A stretch of DNA of 64,000 nt. Source: Saccharothrix deserti (GTDB taxonomy: Bacteria > Actinomycetota > Actinomycetes > Mycobacteriales > Pseudonocardiaceae). Location: the NCBI RefSeq assembly GCF_009769385.1, contig NZ_VKAB01000015.1, positions 1 to 64,000 on the forward strand. Direction: 5' to 3'. Shown one piece after another: positions 43,571 to 50,643 of this stretch (within the stretch, counting starts at the first letter, position 1; each line of letters begins with the position of its first letter). A program made the translations under genes and the position numbers. The notes under the pieces are model-generated. The model saw only the letters and a list, made by a program, of their open reading frames with translations, was not told where the DNA came from and made no database searches.

Positions 43571-44418
43571 TATGGCTTGAAGTCCTTTGCGATCGTGTTC
43601 CACATGCTGTCGAACCACCTACGCGATTGATCGACGTACTGTGTTCCCAGGTCCGATTCATCCTCGGTCGCCTCGTGATGGAACAGGACCGCGTCTTTCC
43701 CCATCGGGTCGTAAATCGCAACTGGCGAGTCGTCAATGGTGACCGAATGCTCGACAACCGGATAGAACCCGAAAAACGCTTCACCCTCATTGAGGATGAA
43801 CAGCTTGAACAACGGCGCACAATCATGAAGCCTGAACTTGACCGATGCCTTTTTGACTAGACCGAGTTCCACCAACTCGGTAACCGAATCGGCGATTGCT
43901 TGTGTAGACCTCCTGGTAATTCGCTCCATGCGCTGCCTTACGTCAACACTGTCACTCGGCCCGGAATCCACCCTGCGCGGCAACCCCAAGGGTGAATCCA
44001 TGTCCGGCAGTAGGACACGAATGTCGATTTGCTCCGGAGTCAGTCGGCCGATGCGGATCTTATCCAATGGCTCCTGAATTACTCCGTAAAGGGTCTCACC
44101 GGAGAATCCGGCGAAGTCGATTGACACGTGTTGTTCCGTGAAAGCTCTCTCGACATGGGGCCGCAAGCCTACGGCGCGCTCGGTCCGTTGACGCACGAAA
44201 GTACCCGCACCTTGCCGAGTGACCACCAGTCCCTCTTGCCGGAGAATTGCGATCGCTTTTTGGACCGTGCCGATCGACACGCCGTAGAACTCGGACAGGT
44301 CCGGCAGACCAGGCAGTTGGTCACCTGGCTGGAACTTGCGGGTGAGGATGCTCGCGCGGAGGGCGTTGGTCACCTGCTGGAACGGAGGTCGGGGGTCATC
44401 GGGGTCCAGTGGCTCCAT
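43570..44418 (-). CDS. GntR-family regulator with long C-terminal domain
   Basis: A 282-residue protein. The winged helix at about 12-80 (FQQVTNALRASILTRKFQPG, VSIGTVQKAIAILRQEGLVV) is clear. The remaining ~200 residues are not the usual UTRA or FCD domain; they include RVLLPDMDSPLGLPRR and a segment about ligand or phosphosubstrate size, ending RRWFDSMWNTIAKDFKP. It should regulate its own operon with the HAD protein and perhaps element excision, as KorSA does in pSAM2. Low GC like its neighbour. Confidence 0.82.
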   Translation of the reverse strand: MEPLDPDDPRPPFQQVTNALRASILTRKFQPGDQLPGLPDLSEFYGVSIGTVQKAIAILRQEGLVVTRQGAGTFVRQRTERAVGLRPHVERAFTEQHVSIDFAGFSGETLYGVIQEPLDKIRIGRLTPEQIDIRVLLPDMDSPLGLPRRVDSGPSDSVDVRQRMERITRRSTQAIADSVTELVELGLVKKASVKFRLHDCAPLFKLFILNEGEAFFGFYPVVEHSVTIDDSPVAIYDPMGKDAVLFHHEATEDESDLGTQYVDQSRRWFDSMWNTIAKDFKP

Positions 44419-44487
44419 GCGGCAAGGGTACTCAGCTCCACCAACGGTGCTAGCCCGCTGGCAGGGTTGGCAGTCTCCGGCACTCTG

Positions 44488-44516
44488 TTGACAGAGTTAC
44501 GAGGGTGCTCTAGCTT
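44488..44516 (+). promoter_or_regulatory. Promoter of the rightward element genes
   Basis: TTGACA (44488-44493), a 17-bp spacer and TAGCTT (44511-44516) make a near-consensus promoter. The first ATG (44522) starts at the expected +1, so a leaderless transcript is possible. Confidence 0.68.
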
Positions 44517-44561
44517 CGTTCATGTCGCACCGGTTGCACGGATCGCGGCAGGCAGCAGAAA

Positions 44562-44592
44562 GCCCCGGCGGTGTTGGCGCACCAGCCGGGGC
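44562..44592 (+). promoter_or_regulatory. Hairpin ahead of the HTH gene
   Basis: GCCCCGGC (44562-44569) and GCCGGGGC (44585-44592) flank an inner GGTG/CACC stem. If translation starts at 44624 this is a leader hairpin that could attenuate expression; if it starts at 44522 it lies within the coding region. Confidence 0.45.
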
Positions 44593-44623
44593 GGTAGATC
44601 ACATCGAGCCTCAGGAGCTTGCG

Positions 44624-45079
44624 ATGCAGCACGAGGGTACCCGGATGTTCCGGGTTAAGGCAGTGGCGGAGATGTTCGACGTGCACCCGGCCACGATCTA
44701 CCGGGCCATCAAGTCCGGTGAGCTGGACGCGCTCAAGGTGGGCGGCTCGATCCGGATTCCGGCGTCGTCGGTGGAGGTCTACAGGGAGGCGTGCGCCCAG
44801 GCCGCCTACAGCGAGTTCGTGACCGGCACCGCCGACCCGGCCGCGCTGGACGGCGCTGGTCGCGGCGGGGACGTGACCCCGTTGTGGTCGTGGGAGCACG
44901 GGCCGTTGAGCGAGCCGCAGGCGGACGGTCGGGCGTGTGTGGTGTGCGGGCTGGACTTCATGGCCACGCAGGTGGCGCACTACCCGGTGGGGCGTTCGTC
45001 CACGGGTTCGCAGGTGTTCGCGTGCCGTACCCACCCGGTCGGCCAGGTTCGCGCCGACCTGACGGGGGTGTCCCGATGA
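44624..45079 (+). CDS. Helix-turn-helix protein with Cys-rich end
   Basis: A 151-residue protein. The N-terminal HTH_17/excisionase-like domain reads FRVKAVAEMFDVHPATIYRA then IKSGELDALKVGGSIRIP. The C-terminal half has CVVCGLDFMA and VFACRTHP, a possible zinc site. Such proteins in AICEs act as activators or excisionases. ATG 44624 has AGGAG 6-10 bp ahead and opens the domain. The frame is open to ATG 44522, which would suit a leaderless mRNA from the promoter at 44488 and give 185 residues. Confidence 0.72.
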   Translation: MQHEGTRMFRVKAVAEMFDVHPATIYRAIKSGELDALKVGGSIRIPASSVEVYREACAQAAYSEFVTGTADPAALDGAGRGGDVTPLWSWEHGPLSEPQADGRACVVCGLDFMATQVAHYPVGRSSTGSQVFACRTHPVGQVRADLTGVSR

Positions 45080-45525
45080 ACGCCCTGGTGACCGACGCCC
45101 CGGCGGTGCGTGCCCGCAAGTACCTCGGCACTGACGGCATGTGCCACACCGAGTACAGCTCTCCGGCGTTCCTGGCCGGTCGGGTGGTCGAGTTCCACGC
45201 GGAGGCCATGGCGTTGCACATGTCCGGCGTGGAGCTGCACCGAGGGATGACCACGGCGGAGGTCGCGCGGGCGGTGGTGACGGCCCTGGTCGAGTTCGGG
45301 CCGTTGGAGATCGAGCGGCGTGACGCGGTGGCGCGGCGGGCCAACCTGACCGGCACCCGCCGTCCGTGGAGCGTTGCCCGGATGACGCTGTGCACGGACC
45401 TGGCCTACCGGCTGACCCGCGTGCTGTGGCCTGCGTTCGTGGAGCTGGCCGACCAGGCGGGCGCGGTGTTCGTGGACCTGACCGGGGACGTGACCGGCAC
45501 CGCCGGGACGGCGGTGGCCGCGTGA
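45076..45525 (+). CDS. Hypothetical element protein, 149 aa
   Basis: I do not recognise it. It is largely helical with a conserved-looking central part (AGRVVEFHAEAMALHMSGVE, TTAEVARAVVTALVEFGPLE) and a hydrophobic C-terminal stretch that is too short and broken to be a clear membrane helix. It starts within the previous gene (ATGA) and its stop overlaps the next start, so it belongs to a tight operon of small element genes with codon use typical of coding DNA. Confidence 0.65.
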   Translation: MNALVTDAPAVRARKYLGTDGMCHTEYSSPAFLAGRVVEFHAEAMALHMSGVELHRGMTTAEVARAVVTALVEFGPLEIERRDAVARRANLTGTRRPWSVARMTLCTDLAYRLTRVLWPAFVELADQAGAVFVDLTGDVTGTAGTAVAA

Positions 45526-45788
45526 GCACCCTGACGACGTCGCGCAGCTGCGCGGAAGTGCTTGCCACCGCCACCGACCGTGAGGTCACCGCCGCCCTGT
45601 ACCTGTCCCCGGACTACGAACCGGGCGACCTGTACCGCACGTGCCTCGAAGTGGTCGAGGTGTGGGCCGTGGTCGGCATCGACGACCTGACGCCGGACCT
45701 GGTCGACCGGGTCCACGCCGAGTTCACGGACCCGGCACGCCTGATCGACTGCCGCGTCACCGCGCGGGCCATCCTCGCGGCCCAGTAG
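45522..45788 (+). CDS. Hypothetical element protein, 88 aa
   Basis: A small acidic protein, unrecognised. GTG start overlaps the preceding stop. It is helical (SCAEVLATATDREVTAALYL, LTPDLVDRVHAEFTDPARLI). Third-position GC and the overlaps support it as a real gene. No motif points to a function. Confidence 0.6.
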   Translation: MSTLTTSRSCAEVLATATDREVTAALYLSPDYEPGDLYRTCLEVVEVWAVVGIDDLTPDLVDRVHAEFTDPARLIDCRVTARAILAAQ

Positions 45789-46092
45789 CCGCCCAAGTCT
45801 CCCGGTCCGGTGGCCAGTCCCGCCACCACACCTCCGGCCAAGTCCCGCACCACCGGCACCACGCCGGAAGCGGGTCAGGTGTGGCTTTGAACCACCCGCC
45901 GGACTGGGTCCCATCCCAACCCAGCACCCGCACCGCCGGGTGACCAGCCACGCCGTTCCCAGGCGTTCCGCGCTGGTCACCCGGCACGCGGACCCAGGCA
46001 CACGACCAGACCCGTTTCCGCACTTCCCACGGCGTTCCCCCTGTTCCCAGGGTGTTCCGCCCGTTCCCGACTCCCAGCTCTGGAGAGCCCAC
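45789..46092. other. 304-bp gap with inverted repeats
   Basis: No gene is evident although the frame of the next gene is open through much of it. A perfect 14-bp inverted pair GCCGGGTGACCAGC / GCTGGTCACCCGGC (45935-45948 and 45972-45985) is present. A run of GTTCCC/GGCGTTCC words lies to its right up to 46070. Confidence 0.6.
45935..45985. promoter_or_regulatory. 14-bp inverted repeat, operator candidate
   Basis: Arms at 45935-45948 and 45972-45985 are exact complements with a 23-bp centre that itself holds GTTCCCAGGCGTTCC. It is 108 bp ahead of the 46093 start. A binding site for one of the element regulators is the simplest reading. Confidence 0.5.
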
Positions 46093-46515
46093 GTGAAGCG
46101 CACCAACCGCACCCGCGCCACCCGCCGCGACCGTTCCCGCCCGGCCGTCACCATCACGCCGGGCACGCACCCCGACGACTTTCTCAACACGCCGCGCCCG
46201 GACGCCGTGGTGCACGTCAGCCCTGGCACCGGACACAAGCCGGTCCCGATCGACCTGGAGACCGTGACCACCCTGCTCTACCTCTCCGCCATGGACCGCG
46301 CCGTCATGGACGCGGTCGGCCCGGACCACCTGGCCGAGTACGTGTTGCGCAGCTGCGAGGACCCGGCGGTGCGGGTGCCGGAAGTCGTCGCGCTGGTCGC
46401 GTCCGCCCGCGCCAACGGCCACGTGATCGCGGACTACTACGCCCAGGCCGAGGAGTTCGCCCCGGCGGTGCTGGCCGTGTTCGCCCGCGCCGTCGACAGC
46501 TCCACCGCCCACTAG
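46093..46515 (+). CDS. Hypothetical element protein, 140 aa
   Basis: Not recognised. A basic N-terminus (KRTNRTRATRRDRSRP) is followed by an acidic, helical domain (LETVTTLLYLSAMDRAVMDA, AEEFAPAVLAVFARAVD). The charge split suggests nucleic-acid contact at the N-terminus. GTG 46093 is chosen for the GGAGAG 7 bp before it. The DUF3987 gene starts 18 bp after its stop, so the two are probably co-transcribed. Confidence 0.62.
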   Translation: MKRTNRTRATRRDRSRPAVTITPGTHPDDFLNTPRPDAVVHVSPGTGHKPVPIDLETVTTLLYLSAMDRAVMDAVGPDHLAEYVLRSCEDPAVRVPEVVALVASARANGHVIADYYAQAEEFAPAVLAVFARAVDSSTAH

Positions 46516-46533
46516 CAGCCGGGGAGACCGCCC

Positions 46534-48117
46534 GTGACGCACGCCAACACCACCACGCACCCGGCCGGACCCGTCCGCCGCTTGCGCGCGGTCACCACCG
46601 ACCAGGACCAGGACCGAAAGGAGCCCTACGGGCCGACCCTCGGCGACACGGCCACCAGCCCTACCGCACTCACGCCGGTCGCAGCCGATGCCGTGCCGGG
46701 GACGGCTGTAGCCGGAGGGGGGGCAGGGGACGTGACCGGCCACCCTCTGCCCCCTAGCGACTACAGCAACACGGCTGTAGTCGCAGGGGGAGCGACCTTG
46801 ACCGCCCGTGCCGATGCCCCCTCCGGCTACAGCCGGGAATGGGCAGAGCTGGACCGGCAGGGAGCCGCCCAGGTCGCCCGTGCACGGGCGTGGCTGCCCG
46901 CCGTCGATCCGGCGGTGTTCGACTGCTATCTCGGGTGGTTGGCCCAGCGGATCGACCCCTACACCGAGGGGGACCCGATCGGCGTGCTGGCCACCCTGGT
47001 CAGCGCGGCCGGTGTCCACCTCGGACCCGGGCCACACCTCGAACCCAGCTTCGGGGAACGGCATCCGCTGTTGGTGTGGCCGATCCTGATCGGCGCAACC
47101 GGCATCGGCCGCAAGGGCACCGCCACCAACGCCGCGTTCACCTTGTTCGGTGCGGCGGACCCGCACTTCATGGCCAACAACAAGCACACCGGTCTGTCCT
47201 CCGGTGAAGGGCTGGCCGCCGTGTTCGCGGTCGACAGCGGCGCCCGTGACGGAAGCCCCGCGGGCAAGTCCCGTCTGTTGCCCGAGGGTGACTGTCGACT
47301 TCTGGCCGAAGAGCAGGAGTGGGCAGCGGTGATGGCCCGGATGAAGCGTGAGGGCAACACGTTGGGCGCACTGCTGCGGCAGGCGTGGGAGGGCGGCAAC
47401 CTGTCCACGCTGAACGTGGACGCGCGCATGGCGGCACGCTCGCACCTCGGGATCATCGCCCACATCACGCCGAAGGAGTTCCGGGGCAAGGTGTCCGCCG
47501 CCGATCTCGCCGGGGGCACCTACAACCGGTTCCTGCCCATCGCGGTGGCCCAGTCCAAGGAGTCACCGCCACGCCACGACGTCGAACTCATGGGCCACCT
47601 GGCCGCGTCCCTGGCCACACGGCTCGACCACGCCGCACAGCTGCACGCGCTGACGTTCACCGACGACGCCCAGCTCTACCGCCGCCGGTTGCAGCTCGAA
47701 TTCAACGGCCACCTGGGAGGTGACGGCCCGGTGGAGGAGTTCATCTCCCGTGCCGCCGCGAACTGCGTCCGGATCGCGGCCATCTACGCCGCGCTCGACC
47801 GCACCGACCTGATCACTCCCAGGCACTTGGAGGCAGCCGCCGCGCTGGTCCGCTACTCGATCGCGTCCGCCCGCGCCGTTCTCGGCACCGATGCCGAAGC
47901 CGACAGGCTCCGGGCGTTCATCGCGGCGGCCGGACCGGACGGGCGCACCAAAACCGAGATCACCAAGAAGTTCCACAAGGACGACGCCACCACCGACCGC
48001 TACCGCGAAGCGCTCGACGAGCTGATCGAGTCCGGACGCGTCAGCGTCACCAAACGCGCCCGTGCGGACGGACGGCCCGGACGAGGCACCGAGGTCTACA
48101 CGACCACCCCGCCCTGA
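46534..48117 (+). CDS. DUF3987-type ATPase, likely element replication protein
   Basis: A 527-residue protein. The first ~105 residues are disordered and hold the 18-bp DNA repeats. The core matches DUF3987: IGATGIGRKGTATNAAFTLF, a Walker-A-like loop (about 187-198), ECRLLAEEQEW-type Walker B (LLAEEQEWAAVMAR), AHITPKEFRGKVSAADLAGG and YNRFLPIAVAQ. A winged-helix tail (TKTEITKKFHKDDATTDRYR) ends it. DUF3987 proteins in integrative elements and phages are taken for helicase-like replication proteins. With no RepSA or primase nearby, it is the only replication candidate. GTG start after GGGGAGA. Confidence 0.75.
   Translation: MTHANTTTHPAGPVRRLRAVTTDQDQDRKEPYGPTLGDTATSPTALTPVAADAVPGTAVAGGGAGDVTGHPLPPSDYSNTAVVAGGATLTARADAPSGYSREWAELDRQGAAQVARARAWLPAVDPAVFDCYLGWLAQRIDPYTEGDPIGVLATLVSAAGVHLGPGPHLEPSFGERHPLLVWPILIGATGIGRKGTATNAAFTLFGAADPHFMANNKHTGLSSGEGLAAVFAVDSGARDGSPAGKSRLLPEGDCRLLAEEQEWAAVMARMKREGNTLGALLRQAWEGGNLSTLNVDARMAARSHLGIIAHITPKEFRGKVSAADLAGGTYNRFLPIAVAQSKESPPRHDVELMGHLAASLATRLDHAAQLHALTFTDDAQLYRRRLQLEFNGHLGGDGPVEEFISRAAANCVRIAAIYAALDRTDLITPRHLEAAAALVRYSIASARAVLGTDAEADRLRAFIAAAGPDGRTKTEITKKFHKDDATTDRYREALDELIESGRVSVTKRARADGRPGRGTEVYTTTPP
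46704..46834. repeat. Four alternating copies of an 18-bp motif
   Basis: Consensus GGCTGTAGYCGNAGGGGG at 46704-46721 (+), 46750-46767 (-), 46773-46790 (+) and 46817-46834 (-). The outer pair are exact inverse copies, and the inner pair differ at two positions. They lie inside the 5' part of the DUF3987 gene and encode unlike peptides in the two orientations (TAVAGGGA, PPSDYS), so the conservation is at DNA level. They look like replication iterons. Confidence 0.85.
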
Positions 48118-48123
48118 CCCGGC

Positions 48124-48286
48124 GGAACTTGGGGAAGTTAGGAACCTAGGCGCTGACCAGCACGAACGCCGCGACCTAAGTTCCTGACCCCGGAACTTAG
48201 CCCCCCGACCTAAGTTCCCCCCGCCGGAACTTAGGTCCCAGCAAAACCGCTGATCAGGCCCAAAGTTCCTAACTTCCCCAAGTTCC
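48124..48286. promoter_or_regulatory. Nested ~160-bp dyad, candidate replication origin
   Basis: Outer arms 48124-48145 and 48265-48286 are exact 22-bp complements. Inside, GACCTAAGTTCC at 48173-48184 pairs with GGAACTTAGGTC at 48226-48237, and 48192-48200 pairs with 48210-48218 (CTAAGTTCC). All pairs share one centre near 48205. GACCTAAGTTCC (48207-48218) and its complement also make a tight 12-bp hairpin with a 7-nt loop. It begins 7 bp after the DUF3987 stop. Confidence 0.8.
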
Positions 48287-48305
48287 CCCCGCCCGACCGG
48301 CCACC

Positions 48306-48420
48306 CCGTCACGTCCCCCCGTGACGGAAGCGACCAGGGCGGAACCGTCACGGCGTGACGCAACCCAGCCGGCGGGCAAGCGTCACGCCGTGACGCAAGA
48401 CACCGGCGGGAACCGTCACC
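48306..48420. repeat. CGTCACGNCGTGACG palindromes
   Basis: Perfect palindromic cores occur at 48346-48360 and 48381-48395. A spaced version (CCGTCACG … CGTGACGG) lies at 48306-48327, and single CCGTCAC half-sites at 48413 and about 48622. The spacing of 35 bp between the two cores is near three helical turns. Probably a regulator or Xis binding array. Confidence 0.7.
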
Positions 48421-48663
48421 AGCCCCGCCGAAACGGCGGGGGAAGTAGTCAGGAACCGGCAGGGAAGCGGGGAAGTTTCCCCGACCCCTTCCCCGCCCTC
48501 CCTTCCCCCACCTGACCAGCACAGACAACGCACCGGGGAAGATCAACAGGCTAGCGCGCAGACCAGCACAAACCCCCTGAAACGAGGGTCTTCGACCCGC
48601 TCATCCCCTTCCCTCCCCAACCGTCACGAACCGGCCGCGCAGCTGCGCGACGAACGCCGCTCG

Positions 48664-48746
48664 ACCTAGCACCCCGCCCCGCTAGACCTAGCACCCCCGC
48701 TAGCACCCCGCGTAGCGGCTGACCAGCCGCCTAGCGCCTAGCACCA
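48664..48746. repeat. CTAG-rich cluster, right
   Basis: Six CTAG tetramers in about 80 bp (ACCTAGCACC- and CGCTAG-type units), mirroring the left cluster at 42177-42347. It lies about 90 bp before the xis start. Confidence 0.7.
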
Positions 48747-48837
48747 CCCCACCACAGACCTCTCCACACCGGCACCACGCCAGGTGTGACACCCCCGCAC
48801 GCCCGCGCACCGCCACCACCGGAAGGGACACCAGGTC

Positions 48838-49053
48838 ATGGCCAGCACCGACCCCACGACCACCGACCAGCCCCGCGCACTCCTCAGCGTGGAAGACGCC
48901 GCGCGGGCACTGTCCATCGGCCGCACCACCATGTTCGGCCTCATCAAAACCGGCGCGATCGCATCCGTCCAAATCGGACGCCTACGGCGCATCCCCCAGA
49001 CCGCCATCACGGAATTCACCGCACGTCTCACCAGCGAACAGACCGCCGCCTAA
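48838..49053 (+). CDS. Excisionase-like helix-turn-helix protein
   Basis: A 71-residue protein: LLSVEDAARALSIGRTTMFG, LIKTGAIASVQIGRLRRIP. This is the HTH_17/MerR-like Xis pattern of actinomycete integrative elements. Directly ahead of the integrase (88 bp), in the order xis-int typical of pSAM2-like elements. It would bend attachment-site DNA to favour excision. ATG with GGAAGGG 10 bp before it. Confidence 0.82.
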   Translation: MASTDPTTTDQPRALLSVEDAARALSIGRTTMFGLIKTGAIASVQIGRLRRIPQTAITEFTARLTSEQTAA

Positions 49054-49141
49054 CCCCATCTATTACAGCCGTCCTGTCACGTCCTCTGTGCTGGTCAGCC
49101 AGGGGACATGACAGGGCACCGACCCTCACGGAGAACACCAC

Positions 49142-50578
49142 ATGCCACGCAAGAAACGACCCGAAGGCACCCGCGCACCCAACGGCGCAGGAAGCATCTA
49201 CCTCGGTGCGGACGGCAAATGGCACGGACGCGTAACCATGGGCGTCAAAGACGACGGCACACCCGACCGGCGACACGTCAAACGCGCCACCGAAAAGGAG
49301 GTGATCGACGCCGTACGCGCGCTGGAGCGCGAACGCGACAGCGGGAACGTGCGGAAAGCGGGCCAGCGCTGGAAAGTGGAGGCGTGGCTTAAGCACTGGG
49401 TCGAGAACATCGCGGCCCCGTCCGTGCGTTACAAGGCGGCTGCGGCGTATCGCACGGCGGTTTACCACCACCTCATCCCAGGACTCGGCTCGCACTGGAT
49501 GGACCGAGTGGAGCCCGACCACTTCGAAAAGCTCTACGGCAAGATTCTCGCCACTGGCAGGAAGGCAGGCACCGCGCACCAGGTGCACCGGACCGCGCGC
49601 ACCGCGTTCGGTGAGGCGCACCGGCGCGGCATCGTCACGCGCAACGTGGTGGCACTCGCCAAGCCGCCGCGCGTAGAGGAAGACGAGGTGGAGCCGTTCG
49701 AGGTGGAGGAAATCGAGCGGCTGATGACGGCCGCGCTGTCGCGCCGGAATGGCGTCCGGTTCGTACTGGCGCTGGCCCTGGGAACCCGGCAGGGCGAGTC
49801 CATCGGGCTCAAGTGGAAGCGGCTGAACGAATCGACAAAGACCCTCACCATTGCCCGTGGCTTGCAACGGCGCACCTGGCGGCACGGCTGTAGCGATCCA
49901 CACGCGTGCGGCGCGAAGTACCACAAAGTCAAGCCCTGCAAGGAAACCTGCAAGAGGCACAGTCGCAAGCCGTGCCCTCCGCCGTGTCCGCCCGACTGCG
50001 CCAGTCATGCCCGATGGTGCCCCAAACGGCACGGCGGCGGCCTGGTCGAAGTAGACGTCAAGTCCCGCGCGGGTAGGCGCGGTCTGGCGTTGCCCGATGA
50101 GCTGTTCGACCTGCTGATGGCGCACAAGGAGGTGCAGAGCAAAGAGCGCGAGATCGCGGGTACCGAATGGCACGAGGGCGGTTGGATGTTCGCGCAACCG
50201 AACGGGAAGCCGCTGGACCCTCGGGTTGACCATCGCGAGTGGAAAGCCCTGCTGGTCGAGACGAAAACGCGTGAGGCGCGACTTCATGACGCACGTCACA
50301 CGGCGGCTACGGTGCTGTTGCTGCTGGGAGTTCCCGATCGGGCGGTGATGGGATTCATGGGCTGGTCGAACACGGCGATGCTGACGCGTTACCAGCACCT
50401 CACCGCGTCCGTGCGGCGGGAGGTTGCGGGCCGTCTGGGAAAGCACCTGTGGAGGCCGCCGGTTGTGGTCGAGAACACATCGTCACCCGTGACGCGACCG
50501 AAGTGGACCGACGTCCAACGGCAGGCCGTCAACGCGCTGGCCAAGGTGATGCCCGACCGGTGGACCCCGGTCGAATGA
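49142..50578 (+). CDS. Tyrosine integrase with Cys-rich insert
   Basis: A 478-residue site-specific recombinase. An N-terminal AP2-like arm-binding region (GAGSIYLGADGKWHGRVTMG), then a SAM-like core-binding domain. The catalytic set is complete: Arg216 (ALGTRQGES), His382 and Arg385 (LHDARH), Trp408 (GWSN) and the nucleophile Tyr417 (TRYQHL). Between the first Arg and the His is a ~45-residue insert with eight cysteines (250-293: CSDPHACG, CKETCKRH, CPPPCPPDC), probably a zinc-binding module. It ends 65 bp from attR and recombines attP with the tRNA-Phe attB. Confidence 0.93.
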   Translation: MPRKKRPEGTRAPNGAGSIYLGADGKWHGRVTMGVKDDGTPDRRHVKRATEKEVIDAVRALERERDSGNVRKAGQRWKVEAWLKHWVENIAAPSVRYKAAAAYRTAVYHHLIPGLGSHWMDRVEPDHFEKLYGKILATGRKAGTAHQVHRTARTAFGEAHRRGIVTRNVVALAKPPRVEEDEVEPFEVEEIERLMTAALSRRNGVRFVLALALGTRQGESIGLKWKRLNESTKTLTIARGLQRRTWRHGCSDPHACGAKYHKVKPCKETCKRHSRKPCPPPCPPDCASHARWCPKRHGGGLVEVDVKSRAGRRGLALPDELFDLLMAHKEVQSKEREIAGTEWHEGGWMFAQPNGKPLDPRVDHREWKALLVETKTREARLHDARHTAATVLLLLGVPDRAVMGFMGWSNTAMLTRYQHLTASVRREVAGRLGKHLWRPPVVVENTSSPVTRPKWTDVQRQAVNALAKVMPDRWTPVE

Positions 50579-50597
50579 GACCCGATCTGAGACCCGA

Positions 50598-50624
50598 AAG
50601 GCCCCCGTCAACGACGGGGGCCTT
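50598..50624 (+). terminator. Integrase terminator
   Basis: AAGGCCCCCGTC and GACGGGGGCCTT form a 12-bp stem with an AAC loop, followed by CGGTTTGTCC. It lies between the integrase stop and attR. Confidence 0.85.
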
Positions 50625-50643
50625 CGGTTTGTCCTGCTCAAGT

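Larger units (their letters stand above)
48118..48837. other. 720-bp noncoding region between DUF3987 and xis
   Basis: No gene is visible. In order: the 160-bp dyad (48124-48286), GTCAC palindromes (48306-48420), GGGAAG/CTTCCC repeats with the palindrome CGGGGAAGTTTCCCCG (about 48470-48485), and a CTAG cluster (48664-48746). The GGGAAGATCA word near 48537 is shared with 42467 at the left end. Confidence 0.75.
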
